Shown here: positions 49,947 to 58,617 of the stretch, piece after piece
Layout: the number at the start of each line of letters is the position of its first letter
Position numbering within the stretch: the stretch's first letter is position 1
Origin: Fimenecus sp036652055
GTDB taxonomy: Bacteria; Bacillota; Clostridia; Oscillospirales; Acutalibacteraceae
Assembly: GCA_036652055.1 (NCBI GenBank)
Contig: JAVVWP010000005.1
Span: 1 to 64,000 of the forward strand
DNA length: 64,000 nucleotides
Direction of reading: 5' to 3'
Notes under the pieces: model-generated
The model's database searches: none
What the model saw: the letters and a program-made list of their open reading frames with translations, nothing else
Told to the model about the DNA's origin: nothing
Translations under genes and position numbers: made by a program

Positions 49947-51116
49947 ATGACAGAAGAACAATTAAAATTAGCTACTGAAAAATTTGAGGTGTTGATTAGA
50001 GAACAATCAGCTCGTTCCGATAAAATAAAATCAGAAAAAGAGTTCTTAGATTTTGAAAACTTAGACAAAATAATAATCGGTGTTTGTGGCGGTGACGGAA
50101 TAGGTCCAATTATAACAAAAGAGTCGGCAAGGGTTCTTGAATATATATTGGCTGATGATGTTAAAAATGGTAAAGTTGAATTTAAAACAATTGACGGTTT
50201 AACTATTGAAAACCGTGTTGCAGTTATGAAAGCAATCCCAGATGATGTTTTGGCAGAACTTAAAAAATGCCATGTTATTCTTAAAGGTCCTACAACTACT
50301 CCTCAAGCTGGTGATCCGTGGCCAAATATTGAAAGTGCAAATGTTGCTATGAGAAAAGCTCTTGACCTTTTTGCTAATGTTCGCCCTGTTAAGGTTGCAG
50401 AAAAAGGAATTGACTGGACTTTTTTCCGTGAAAATACAGAAGGTGCTTATGCAGTTGGCTCAAAAGGAATTCATATTGATGATGACCTTGCAATAGATTT
50501 TGTTGTTGCAACAAGTGAGGGCAGTGAAAGAATTGCTCGAATTGCTTATGACTATGCAAGAAAAAATAAAAAAGAGCGTGTTTCAATCATTAACAAGGCA
50601 AATGTTATTAAAACCACTGATGGTAAATTTTTAAGCATTTGCAAAAAAGTAGGTGAGGAATTCCCTGAAATCATCACTGATGAATGGTATGTTGACATCA
50701 CAACTGCAAAATTAATAGATGAAAAACGCAGAAAAGACTTTAAGGTTTTTGTTCTTCCTAATCTTTATGGTGATATAATTACTGACGAAGCGGCTGAATT
50801 TCAAGGCGGAGTTGGGACTGCTGGAAGTGCTAATCTTGGGAAAAAATATGCAATGTTTGAAGCAATTCACGGTTCTGCGCCAAGAATGGTTCGTGAGGGC
50901 AGAGGTAAGTTTGCCGATCCTTGCTCAATTCTTCGTGCATCTGTTATGCTTCTTTCACATATTGGCAAACAAAAGGAGGCTGATTTGCTTGAAAAAGCTC
51001 TCGATTTTTGTATGTATGAAGATAAAAAATTAAAAATTACCGGTCGTGATGATGGTGCAACTTGTAGCGACTTTGGTAATTATGTAATGGAAACTGTTAA
51101 ACAGCTTTCAAAGTGA
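49947..51116 (+). CDS. icd: Isocitrate dehydrogenase (isocitrate/isopropylmalate dehydrogenase family)
   Basis: The 389-residue protein oxidatively decarboxylates isocitrate to 2-oxoglutarate. Marks are GGDGIGPIITKES, the substrate-binding RENTEGAYAVGSKG, INKANVIKTTDG, the metal aspartates in NLYGDIITDEAAEFQGG, and AIHGSAPRM. Isocitrate specificity rather than isopropylmalate is inferred from the ENTEGAYA segment and from the aconitase directly upstream. Coenzyme choice (NAD or NADP) is not clear from motifs. It lies 19 bases after acn with GGAGG before the ATG. Confidence 0.9.
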   Translation: MTEEQLKLATEKFEVLIREQSARSDKIKSEKEFLDFENLDKIIIGVCGGDGIGPIITKESARVLEYILADDVKNGKVEFKTIDGLTIENRVAVMKAIPDDVLAELKKCHVILKGPTTTPQAGDPWPNIESANVAMRKALDLFANVRPVKVAEKGIDWTFFRENTEGAYAVGSKGIHIDDDLAIDFVVATSEGSERIARIAYDYARKNKKERVSIINKANVIKTTDGKFLSICKKVGEEFPEIITDEWYVDITTAKLIDEKRRKDFKVFVLPNLYGDIITDEAAEFQGGVGTAGSANLGKKYAMFEAIHGSAPRMVREGRGKFADPCSILRASVMLLSHIGKQKEADLLEKALDFCMYEDKKLKITGRDDGATCSDFGNYVMETVKQLSK

Positions 51117-51125
51117 GGAATTAAT

Positions 51126-51758
51126 ATGGCTAAAAATGATTGCGTTTCATTATCAGTTATAAAAAGATTACCCCGATATTATCGCTTTTTAGGCGAACTT
51201 AAAAATAGTTCCGTCAGCAGAGTATCCTCAGGTGAGTTATCAAAGAGAATGGGCTTTACAGCTTCTCAAATTCGGCAAGACCTTAACTGTTTTGGCGGTT
51301 TTGGTCAACAAGGCTATGGCTATAATGTTGACCAGCTATATGAAGAAATAGGAAATATCTTAGGTGTAAACAGCAAGCAAAAGACTATTTTAATTGGTGC
51401 AGGAAACCTCGGCAGAGCAGTTGCAGCACATATGTCATTTGAGGCAAGAGGCTTTAACCTAATTGGGATTTTTGATAAGAATGTTGCTCTGTCAGGTCAG
51501 CTCGTTAGAAACATTCCTATTAGACAAATTGATGGGCTTTATGATTTTTGCCGTGACAACAGACCTAAAGTAGCTGTTCTTTGTATTCCAAGCGATAATG
51601 CAAAAGAGATTACCGATGAACTTATAAGACTTGGAATAAAAGGTTTTTGGAATTTCAGCCACTATGATATTGCAGCCGATTATGACGATGTTGCAGTTGA
51701 AACCGTTCATTTATCTGATAGCCTTATGACACTCAGCTATCATGTGAATAACTTATAA
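51126..51758 (+). CDS. rex: Redox-sensing transcriptional repressor Rex
   Basis: Rex binds DNA when the NADH/NAD ratio is low and controls fermentation and respiration genes. The 210-residue protein has the N-terminal winged helix (SGELSKRMGFTASQIRQDL), the family signature FGGFGQQGYGYNV, and a Rossmann domain with GAGNLGRAVA (residues 91-100). It ends in the domain-swapped helix SDSLMTLSYHV. It lies nine bases after icd, so redox sensing is encoded with two oxidative genes. A bidirectional terminator follows. Confidence 0.94.
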   Translation: MAKNDCVSLSVIKRLPRYYRFLGELKNSSVSRVSSGELSKRMGFTASQIRQDLNCFGGFGQQGYGYNVDQLYEEIGNILGVNSKQKTILIGAGNLGRAVAAHMSFEARGFNLIGIFDKNVALSGQLVRNIPIRQIDGLYDFCRDNRPKVAVLCIPSDNAKEITDELIRLGIKGFWNFSHYDIAADYDDVAVETVHLSDSLMTLSYHVNNL

Positions 51759-51775
51759 TAAAAAACATCAAAACA

Positions 51776-51815
51776 AAAAAAGTTGTGAAAGGCTAACCTT
51801 TTCACAACTTTTTAT
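51776..51815. terminator. Bidirectional terminator after rex
   Basis: AAGTTGTGAAA (51780-51790) pairs with TTTTCACAACTT (51799-51810), with A-run and T-run on either side. Confidence 0.9.
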
Positions 51816-51833
51816 TTTTATCATTATTTGTTT

Positions 51834-52034
51834 TTAAATTTCTTTAAACATATCTGTCTTTACAACTCTGCTATATATTATACTATTACAATCCTTGCAA
51901 ATTATATGTTCAATTTGAGAGCCAAACACGCCCCCACGAATATCTGTAAACATTGCCGCCTTATCCATTTGATAACCCTGTGCAAGTGAATTAGAGCCAC
52001 AATAAGGGCATTCTGAAACTACAACCTTTTTCAT
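51834..52034 (-). CDS. Small zinc-ribbon protein
   Basis: The 66-residue product has two CxxC knuckles, CPYCGSN near the start and CKDCNSIIYSRV near residue 47, typical of zinc ribbons often labelled TFIIIB-like. No enzymatic motif is visible. Its ATG overlaps the stop of the cohesin-domain gene by four bases (ATGA), so it is translated with it. The function is unknown; a regulatory or chaperone-like role is only a guess. Confidence 0.7.
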   Translation of the reverse strand: MKKVVVSECPYCGSNSLAQGYQMDKAAMFTDIRGGVFGSQIEHIICKDCNSIIYSRVVKTDMFKEI

Positions 52035-53167
52035 TCATCTTCCCCTCCAGATTTTCTTTTATTTTTACTAATTAAAGCGCAAATAGATACGCCAAAGAAA
52101 ATTACAGATAAAACAGCAAATCCTACACCTAATTTAATGTAAAAATCGTTTGAAACTTTATCAATAATATTTTTTCCAAAAGCATCAGTCGTATTTTCGG
52201 TTGTTAAATCTGTTGAACTTAAAACCGTTGTAGGTTCACTCGTAGCTTCTTCTGTTACAGATGAAGTTGTTTCGGCTGAAGTAGTAGTTAATTCAGGATT
52301 TATTTCAGCAGGTGAAGTTCCGCCAGTTGCTTTTATAGTTTTTATTGTATATTTTTTTGTCGTTCCATTTTCAGCTTTTACAGTTATAACAGTTGTGTTA
52401 TTTCCTTCATCCATTTTAAGATAACCGTTAGAAATTGGCAAAACTTTTGCTTTTTTGTCTTCAGCAGATGCAGAAACAACAAGCTTTTCAACATCTCCTG
52501 CAATATTTGCATTATATGTCGTAACCGATGGCGAGAAACTTGGGCTTATTGCAACCTGAACGGTTTTTCCATCTGTTGTTTTGCCTTGAACTGCAAGAGA
52601 TTTTAAATTGGCATTTGATGATTTTTTATCGTCTGGAGGTGTAACTGGATTAACAGGAATTTCTGGTGGCTGAGTTACAGGATTTCCGCCAGCATTAATT
52701 GTTACACTTCCTCCTGAAAAACTTGTGGAAATTCTTGCACCGCTTGCTTCAAAAGCGTTTCCTGAAACAGATAGACCTGCTGAGCCTGACGAAGCAATTA
52801 TTTTGAATTTTACAGACATAACACTACCACTAACATTAGTGTTTTCTATTTCTGAAGTCGAGGCTGTACACCTAATCTGTGATGCCCCTGTGCTGTTTGC
52901 AGTTGAATTTTCAAGTGATGTAGCCGCAGGACCTTTACTAACAGACTGAAATTCTAATTTAGAATTATCATAATTCAGGTCAAATTTAAATGAGCCTAAA
53001 GCTACATTAGAAATATTAACATTAATAGTGATAATATCACCTTGTTTTCCACTTGCACTTGATGCAGATATATTGCAGCTTGCAGCAGATGCAATAATTG
53101 GCAAAACGGTAATAATAATTAACATTATTGACATAGATATGCTTATTGCTTTTTTAGTATATTTCAT
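52031..53167 (-). CDS. Surface-anchored cohesin-domain protein with cadherin-like domain
   Basis: The 378-residue protein has a signal peptide (about 1-29, ending ASAAS). A cohesin domain (about 32-158) follows, with GDIITINVNISNV, FKFDLNYDNSKLEF and VMSVKFKI. A Pro-rich linker (162-180) leads to a cadherin-like beta-sandwich (about 186-280, ending TTKKYTIKTIK). A Thr/Ser/Glu-rich stalk (285-330) and a C-terminal membrane helix (about 348-370) followed by a basic tail complete it. It could display dockerin-bearing enzymes on the cell, but no dockerin protein is in the window, and cohesins outside cellulosomes are common. It has its own promoter. Confidence 0.82.
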   Translation of the reverse strand: MKYTKKAISISMSIMLIIITVLPIIASAASCNISASSASGKQGDIITINVNISNVALGSFKFDLNYDNSKLEFQSVSKGPAATSLENSTANSTGASQIRCTASTSEIENTNVSGSVMSVKFKIIASSGSAGLSVSGNAFEASGARISTSFSGGSVTINAGGNPVTQPPEIPVNPVTPPDDKKSSNANLKSLAVQGKTTDGKTVQVAISPSFSPSVTTYNANIAGDVEKLVVSASAEDKKAKVLPISNGYLKMDEGNNTTVITVKAENGTTKKYTIKTIKATGGTSPAEINPELTTTSAETTSSVTEEATSEPTTVLSSTDLTTENTTDAFGKNIIDKVSNDFYIKLGVGFAVLSVIFFGVSICALISKNKRKSGGEDE

Positions 53168-53196
53168 CGGGATACCTCCGAATTTATTTCATAAAA

Positions 53197-53225
53197 ATAA
53201 TAACACAAATATAGAGAAAATACAA
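53197..53225 (-). promoter_or_regulatory. Promoter of the cohesin-domain gene
   Basis: On the minus strand TTGTAT (53220-53225) and TATTAT (53197-53202) are 17 bases apart. Confidence 0.6.
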
Positions 53226-53255
53226 CAGTACATATTGAAATAACATTTTTAATAA

Positions 53256-53292
53256 ATAAAAAAGCAACCAATAAAATATCAGTTGCTTTTTC
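53256..53292 (-). terminator. Terminator of the amino acid ABC transporter operon
   Basis: On the minus strand AAGCAAC (53282-53288) pairs with GTTGCTT (53262-53268), flanked by A-run and T-run. Confidence 0.8.
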
Positions 53293-53293
53293 G

Positions 53294-54091
53294 TTACATT
53301 CTCAATGTAGAGCTTAAAAATTCTTTAAGTCTTTCATTTTGTGGATTGTCAAACAATTCGGTAGGAGTGCCTTGCTCTGCTATTTTACCATTTTCCATAA
53401 ATACAACTTTATTTGAAACTTCTCGTGCAAATCCCATTTCGTGAGTAACAATTAGCATTGTTCTCCCCTCTTGTGCGAGATTTCTAATTACATTTAATAC
53501 TTCTCCTGTTATTTCAGGGTCAAGTGCAGAAGTCGGCTCATCAAAGCATAGAACCTTTGGTGAGAGTATCAACGCTCTCGCTATGGCAACTCTTTGCTGT
53601 TGACCTCCTGATAATTCACACGGATAAGCATTATATTTTTCACTCAAACCAACACTGTCAATAATATTTTTGGCTTCATTTTCTATATCTAATATTTTTT
53701 TCTTTCTTTCATCATGTGAAAGTTTTGAATTTTTTATTTCTTCTTTTAAAAGTAATTCCTTTGCAAGCATAACATTTTTTAAAACATTATATTGTGGAAA
53801 AAGATTAAATGATTGAAAAACAAGACCTGTGCAAAGTTGATTTTTTCTTTTTTCTTCTTTTGAAAGCTTATCTTTTCGATTGCTGTCAAATGTAATTCTA
53901 CCATCTACTTTTATTGTTCCAACATCAGCAATTTCAAGCCCTGTCACACAGCGTAACAGAGTGGTTTTTCCACTGCCTGATGAACCTATAACTGAAACAA
54001 CAGTACCCTCATCAAGGGTAAAATCAATTCCCTTTAGAATTTCTGCTTTTTCAAATTTCTTGTGTATATTACTGATTTCAAGTAAAGACAT
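53294..54091 (-). CDS. glnQ: Amino acid ABC transporter ATP-binding protein
   Basis: The 265-residue ATPase of the polar amino acid (PAAT) class has Walker A GSSGSGKTTLLRC, the Q-loop in GLVFQSFNLFPQYNVLKNV, signature LSGGQQQRVAIARAL, Walker B VLCFDEPTSALDPE and the His switch VTHEMGFARE. An insert of about 20 residues (KEEIKNSKLSHDERKKK) separates Q-loop and signature. The symbol marks the class; the amino acid is not known. It begins three bases after the permease gene. Confidence 0.9.
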   Translation of the reverse strand: MSLLEISNIHKKFEKAEILKGIDFTLDEGTVVSVIGSSGSGKTTLLRCVTGLEIADVGTIKVDGRITFDSNRKDKLSKEEKRKNQLCTGLVFQSFNLFPQYNVLKNVMLAKELLLKEEIKNSKLSHDERKKKILDIENEAKNIIDSVGLSEKYNAYPCELSGGQQQRVAIARALILSPKVLCFDEPTSALDPEITGEVLNVIRNLAQEGRTMLIVTHEMGFAREVSNKVVFMENGKIAEQGTPTELFDNPQNERLKEFLSSTLRM

Positions 54092-54094
54092 AAG

Positions 54095-54790
54095 TTAACC
54101 TCTGAAATAATTCAATTTCTTTTCAATATATCCGAATAAAAGAGTAAGTAATCCGCAGAAAACAAGATAAAAAGCCCCTGTGTAGAAAAGCGGCCAAATA
54201 ATTCCAGCTGATTTTATAAACGCCTGACCTGCCCAAATAACTTCATATACAGCAATTATTCTTGCAAGTGAAGTATCTTTAACAAGCGTAATAATTTCAT
54301 TACTCATTGGTGGTACTATTCTTTTTACTACTTGTAAAAGAATTACCTTGAAAAACACTTGTGGTTTTGTCATACCAAGGACTTGCCCTGCTTCATACTG
54401 CCCTTTTGATATGCTTTCAATTCCTCCACGGAATATTTCTGAAAAATAGCAAGAATAATTAATAACAAAAGCTATTATTACTGCAGCAAATCTTTCTACT
54501 ACACTCCAATTAGAAAGCCAAGCAATGAGAAAGTTTGGATTTTCAATTTGTGATGCCCAGTTACCAAGAAGCCCTGGCCCATAATAAATTATGATAAGCT
54601 GAAGCATAAGCGGAGTGCCTCGTATTATCCAAATAAAGACCTTAATAAGCCATTTTAACGGGTTAAAGTGACTCATAGAGCCAAAGCTAAGCAAAAGCCC
54701 TAATGGTAACGATAATGCAAGCGTTAGTGCAAATATCTCTATTGTTTTTCCAAAGCCCTCTAAAAGGCTCATGGTTACCGTCCAAAACAT
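54095..54790 (-). CDS. glnP: Amino acid ABC transporter permease
   Basis: The 231-residue permease has about five membrane segments and the PAAT-family marks IRGTPLMLQLIIIYYGPG, NYSCYFSEIFRGGIESI, SKGQYEAGQVLGMTK and the EAA loop region leading to PPMSNEIITLVKDTSL. The start at 54790 is placed after AAAGGT; a TTG 24 bases upstream lacks a site. It lies between the binding protein and the ATPase. A hairpin separates it from the binding-protein gene. Confidence 0.9.
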   Translation of the reverse strand: MFWTVTMSLLEGFGKTIEIFALTLALSLPLGLLLSFGSMSHFNPLKWLIKVFIWIIRGTPLMLQLIIIYYGPGLLGNWASQIENPNFLIAWLSNWSVVERFAAVIIAFVINYSCYFSEIFRGGIESISKGQYEAGQVLGMTKPQVFFKVILLQVVKRIVPPMSNEIITLVKDTSLARIIAVYEVIWAGQAFIKSAGIIWPLFYTGAFYLVFCGLLTLLFGYIEKKLNYFRG

Positions 54791-54825
54791 AAATTTACCT
54801 TTTTCCTTTGCCAATTGAAATAATT

Positions 54826-54859
54826 AAACCGGCAGTAATCATTTCGACTCTGCCAGTTT
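54826..54859 (-). repeat. Intercistronic hairpin between the binding-protein and permease genes
   Basis: AAACTGGCAG (minus strand, from 54859) pairs with CTGCCGGTTT (ending 54826), followed by AATTATTTC. It probably causes partial termination or protects the upstream mRNA, so that more binding protein is made. Confidence 0.55.
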
Positions 54860-54876
54860 AATAAAAATTCATTGTT

Positions 54877-55659
54877 TTATTTCTTAATAAGAGTTAAATT
54901 ATATTTTTTTGCTAAAGTATCAAGAGTTCCGTCTTTAATAAGTTCTTCCATACAACGGTTAATTTCATCATTTAAGTTTGAATTTTTTCTTGATGCAATA
55001 CCATATTCTTCTTCTGTAAGCTTAACTTTAAATGCAAGATTTGAATAGCTTGAATTTTCGCCAGTCATTGCTGTCGCCATTGTAAAATCTACAATACAAG
55101 CATCTGCTGAACCACTTTTAACTTCTAAAAGAGCATCAGATTGAGCTGCTACTTCTGTAACCTTTGTAAAGCCTGCCTCTTTAGCAGCACCTGCTCCTGC
55201 AGAACCAGTTTCAACTGCAAATTTTATATCTTTCATACTTGCTGCGTCAGGATATTTATCAAGTTTATCTTTTGCCATTACAACAACCTGTGCATTATAA
55301 ACATAAGGATTAGAAATTGTTGCATTAAGTTTTCCTTCTTCGGTTATTGTCATTCCGTTCCAGATACAATCAATTGCTTTTGAATCAAGCTCAGCATATT
55401 TGTTATCCCAATCAATAATTGTAAACTTAGCTTCAACGCCTAATTTTTTAGCAAAAGCCTGTGCAAACTCGGTGTCAAATCCCGTCCAGTTGCCATCTTT
55501 ATCTTTAAAATTTATTGGCTCATATTCAGTAATGCCAATAACCAGTGATTTCTTTTCTTTTATGTAGTCTAAGTCGGTTTTTGCAGGTTTAGTTCCACAA
55601 CCTACGAATGTGCAAGCGATAAGGCAAAACGCCATAGCGATAGTAAATATTTTTTTCAT
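54877..55659 (-). CDS. glnH: Amino acid ABC transporter substrate-binding lipoprotein
   Basis: The 260-residue lipoprotein has a signal peptide ending in the lipobox FVGC (Cys21). The solute-binding family 3 fold follows, with LVIGITEYEPINFKDKDG, TGFDTEFAQAFAKKLG, WDNKYAELDSKAIDCIWNGM and KYNLTLIKK at the end. The ligand is a polar amino acid, not further assignable. It is the first gene of the operon and has its own promoter with a nearby inverted repeat. Confidence 0.9.
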   Translation of the reverse strand: MKKIFTIAMAFCLIACTFVGCGTKPAKTDLDYIKEKKSLVIGITEYEPINFKDKDGNWTGFDTEFAQAFAKKLGVEAKFTIIDWDNKYAELDSKAIDCIWNGMTITEEGKLNATISNPYVYNAQVVVMAKDKLDKYPDAASMKDIKFAVETGSAGAGAAKEAGFTKVTEVAAQSDALLEVKSGSADACIVDFTMATAMTGENSSYSNLAFKVKLTEEEYGIASRKNSNLNDEINRCMEELIKDGTLDTLAKKYNLTLIKK

Positions 55660-55684
55660 TATAATTCCTCCGATTTATTACAGT

Positions 55685-55732
55685 AAAGTGATAATGTGCT
55701 AATATAATAGCTTAATAATCACTTTTTGTCAA
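55685..55732 (-). promoter_or_regulatory. Promoter and inverted repeat of the amino acid transporter operon
   Basis: On the minus strand TTGACA (55727-55732) and TATTAT (55704-55709) are 17 bases apart. AAAGTGAT (minus strand, 55725-55718) and ATCACTTT (55692-55685) form an inverted repeat that spans the -10, a likely operator. The -35 overlaps the last codons of the preceding deacetylase gene. Confidence 0.65.
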
Positions 55733-56469
55733 CTATTTAATATAATTCCTTTAATATCTTTTTTGTATTCTATTAGTTCACTTACTGTAACAAGCTGAAA
55801 ACCCATCTTAGCAAGTTCAGGGATTATCATTTCTGAAGCTTCGGCTGTTGGTGTGAATAAATCGTGCATCAAAATTATGTCACCGTCTTTAACATTTTCT
55901 ATTACTCTCTTGTATGTTTGACTTTTATTTTGGTGACTCCAATCCATTGTGTCTATTGTCCAAAGTACTATAGGCTTGTTTATAACTTCCTTAGTGTATG
56001 AATTATAACATCCGCAAGGCGGTCTTATTAGTTTTGTATGCTTGCCTGTTATTTGAAATATTAATTCTTCGCTTTTATTTATTTCTAATGCTATGCCATC
56101 TCTTGTAAGTTTTGTTAGTAAAATATGACTAAATGTGTGATTACCAATTTCACTGCCATAATCATCTATCATTTTTATTGTACCTTCTCTTCCTTTTATC
56201 CTGCTCCCCACAACAAAGAATGTCGCTCTCCCGTTGACTGATTTTAGTGAATTAAGTATTCTTTCGGTAACTGGCCCATAAGGTCCATCATCATATGTTA
56301 TTGCTACCATTGGTTTGCTTGCATCTATTTTATTTGACATAACAGTGCTTGCGGAAGAATTATCACTACTTAGTGGTATTTTAATTCCATAAAAGAAAAA
56401 AATAATGCCTAATATTATCAAAACCATTCCCAAAAATATTGATAATACTTTTTTTAATCTTATAACCAT
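55729..56469 (-). CDS. Polysaccharide deacetylase (NodB domain)
   Basis: The 246-residue protein has an N-terminal membrane anchor (about 8-28) and an extracytoplasmic NodB domain. Motif 1 is TYDDGP (Asp60-Asp61), motif 2 NHTFSH (His111, His115), motif 3 RPPCGCYN, motif 4 DTMDWSHQN and motif 5 MHDL, so the metal triad and catalytic residues are present. It resembles peptidoglycan N-acetylglucosamine deacetylases and the PdaA/PdaB spore group. The substrate is not determined. The ATG at 56469 follows AAGAAGG. It lies 59 bases upstream of glnH, convergently spaced after clpX terminators. Confidence 0.85.
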   Translation of the reverse strand: MVIRLKKVLSIFLGMVLIILGIIFFFYGIKIPLSSDNSSASTVMSNKIDASKPMVAITYDDGPYGPVTERILNSLKSVNGRATFFVVGSRIKGREGTIKMIDDYGSEIGNHTFSHILLTKLTRDGIALEINKSEELIFQITGKHTKLIRPPCGCYNSYTKEVINKPIVLWTIDTMDWSHQNKSQTYKRVIENVKDGDIILMHDLFTPTAEASEMIIPELAKMGFQLVTVSELIEYKKDIKGIILNS

Positions 56470-56524
56470 ATTCAACCTTCTTTTATATATATTATTAATA
56501 TATATATTGAATGGCACCAAAATA

Positions 56525-56602
56525 AATAACCATTGTGCAATAATACACAATGGTTATAATTATTTCATTTAAAAGTCATTTCATTAACATAATGGCTTTT
56601 TG
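56525..56602 (-). terminator. Two tandem terminators after clpX
   Basis: On the minus strand the first hairpin pairs AAAAGCCATT with AATGACTTTT (56600-56571). The second pairs ATAACCATTGTG with CACAATGGTTAT (56557-56526) exactly, then TTATTTT. Confidence 0.8.
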
Positions 56603-56604
56603 TT

Positions 56605-57894
56605 TTATATGGCGTCTTTAGAAGCAGATGGAAGCTTCTTTTTCTTGCTTTCGCTCATTTGTGATTCTAATGGCTGTTCACCATTTAAAACACATTCTTT
56701 TGTAATAACTACATCTTTTATATCTGGCATTGATGGGATTTCATACATAAGCGGTAACAAAGCTTTTTCCATCATTGCACGAAGCCCTCGAGCGCCTGTT
56801 TTCTTTTCAAGTGTTGCATCGGCAATAGCATTAAGTGCATCTTCGCTAAAGTCCATAGTAACTCCATCCATATTAAACAATGCTTGATATTGCTTTAAAA
56901 GTGCATTTTTAGGTTCTGTTAGGATTTTTATCAATGCTTCTCTGTCGAGGTCAGTAAGTGATGTTATAACAGGCACACGACCAACGAGTTCAGGAATAAG
57001 ACCATATTTGACTAAATCCTGTGGTATTACTTTTGAATAAACCATTGCATCGTTGATTTGTGCTTTATTGAACACCTCGCCACCAAATCCAAGTGAAGAA
57101 TTGCCAATTCTTTTTTCAACAATTTTTTCTATTCCATCAAATGCACCGCCACAAATAAATAAAATGTTTGTAGTGTCTATTTGAATAAACTCTTGTTGAG
57201 GATGCTTTCTTCCGCCTTGTGGAGGAACATTAGAAACTGTACCCTCTAAAATTTTAAGCAATGCCTGCTGAACACCCTCACCACTAACATCACGGGTTAT
57301 GGATGGATTTTCAGATTTTCTGGCAATTTTATCGATTTCATCGACATAAATAATTCCTCTTTCAGCTTTTTCAACATCAAAATCTGCTGATTGAATAAGC
57401 CTTAAAAGAATGTTTTCTACATCTTCACCAACATATCCAGCTTCAGTTAAAGTTGTTGCATCAGCTATTGCAAAAGGAACATCTAAAATCTTAGCAAGTG
57501 TCTGTGCCAGCATTGTTTTTCCAACACCAGTAGGACCTAAAAGAATAACATTGCTCTTTTGAATATCAACATCACTCTTATGCGAATAATAAATGCGTTT
57601 ATAATGATTGTAGACAGCAACACTTAGAGCTTTTTTAGCCCCATCTTGACCAACAACATATTCATCAAGTCGTGCTTTAATTTCTTGAGGCTTTAAAATT
57701 GGTTTATCGATAGGCTTTTTGCTTTTTTTTCGATGACTAACGCCGTCTTCCTCTATAATTCCACGGCAAAGCTCAATACATTCATCACAAATGCAAACAC
57801 CCGGACCTGCAATAAGTTTTTCAACTTGTTCTTGTGTTTTTCCGCAAAATGAGCAGCGGACAGTTTTCTCTCTGCTGTCGTTTTCTCTTGCCAT
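56605..57894 (-). CDS. clpX: ATP-dependent Clp protease ATP-binding subunit ClpX
   Basis: AAA+ unfoldase that feeds substrates to ClpP. The 429-residue protein has the N-terminal zinc-binding domain (RCSFCGK at Cys14/Cys17 and CICDEC at Cys36/Cys39), Walker A GPTGVGKTMLA, the pore loop GYVGEDVE, Walker B IIYVDEIDKIA, the RKH-type loop GGRKHPQQ, the ClpP-binding IGF-like loop near NSSLGFGGE, and sensor 2 GARGLRAMME. The start at 57894 follows GGAGGT by ten bases. It lies 24 bases after clpP. Confidence 0.96.
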   Translation of the reverse strand: MARENDSREKTVRCSFCGKTQEQVEKLIAGPGVCICDECIELCRGIIEEDGVSHRKKSKKPIDKPILKPQEIKARLDEYVVGQDGAKKALSVAVYNHYKRIYYSHKSDVDIQKSNVILLGPTGVGKTMLAQTLAKILDVPFAIADATTLTEAGYVGEDVENILLRLIQSADFDVEKAERGIIYVDEIDKIARKSENPSITRDVSGEGVQQALLKILEGTVSNVPPQGGRKHPQQEFIQIDTTNILFICGGAFDGIEKIVEKRIGNSSLGFGGEVFNKAQINDAMVYSKVIPQDLVKYGLIPELVGRVPVITSLTDLDREALIKILTEPKNALLKQYQALFNMDGVTMDFSEDALNAIADATLEKKTGARGLRAMMEKALLPLMYEIPSMPDIKDVVITKECVLNGEQPLESQMSESKKKKLPSASKDAI

Positions 57895-57918
57895 AATTAA
57901 GGCTACCTCCAAAAGAAT

Positions 57919-58500
57919 TTATCTCTTATATAAAATCTTATCAACCAATCCATATTCAAGTGCTTCTTCAGCAGTCATAAAGTTATCTCTCTCAGTGTCT
58001 TTTGAAATTATTTCAAGAGGCTTACCAGTATTTTCAGCAAGAATTTTATTAAGTCTTTCTCTTGTTTTTAATATATGGTTAGCTGCAATTTCAATTTCTG
58101 TTGCTTGACCTTGCGCACCACCAAGTGGCTGATGAATCATAATTTCGCAGTTAGGCAAAGCTAATCTTTTTCCTTTAGCTCCAGATGACATTAAAAACGC
58201 ACCCATGCTTGCTGCCATACCCATACAAATTGTTGAAACATCACATTTGATATACTGCATTGTATCATAGATAGCAAGACCTGCACTAACAGAGCCACCA
58301 GGGCTGTTGATATAAAGGCAAATGTCCTTTTCAGGGTCTTGACCCTCAAGGTACAAAAGCTGTGCAACTACAAGACTTGCGGTAGCGTCGTTTACTTCAT
58401 CAGACAAAACCACAATTCTATCATTTAAAAGCCTCGAAAAAATATCGTAAGACCTTTCTCCTCTACTTGACTGCTCAATTACATATGGTACTAAAGCCAT
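57919..58500 (-). CDS. clpP: ATP-dependent Clp protease proteolytic subunit
   Basis: Serine protease forming the double-ring chamber. The 193-residue protein has the full triad: Ser98 in GMAASMGAFL, His123 in MIHQPLGG and Asp172 in TERDNF. YINSPGGSVSAGLAIYDTM is also conserved. AGGAGG precedes the ATG. It stands between tig and clpX, the classic tig-clpP-clpX order, with a GC-rich hairpin just before its ribosome site. Confidence 0.97.
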   Translation of the reverse strand: MALVPYVIEQSSRGERSYDIFSRLLNDRIVVLSDEVNDATASLVVAQLLYLEGQDPEKDICLYINSPGGSVSAGLAIYDTMQYIKCDVSTICMGMAASMGAFLMSSGAKGKRLALPNCEIMIHQPLGGAQGQATEIEIAANHILKTRERLNKILAENTGKPLEIISKDTERDNFMTAEEALEYGLVDKILYKR

Positions 58501-58523
58501 AACATTTTACCTCCTAAAATCCA

Positions 58524-58550
58524 ACGGCGAAACGCTAAGCGCAACGCCGT
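58524..58550 (-). repeat. GC-rich hairpin upstream of the clpP ribosome site
   Basis: ACGGCG and CGCCGT pair around an inner GCG/CGC helix. It ends about 12 bases before the AGGAGG of clpP and may influence translation or mark the tig mRNA end. It is unusually GC-rich for this genome. Confidence 0.5.
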
Positions 58551-58617
58551 ATAAAATTATCGCGAACAATCGCTACATTTTTAATTATTGAGCTAAAATC
58601 ATTCTGCTAAACAGAAA

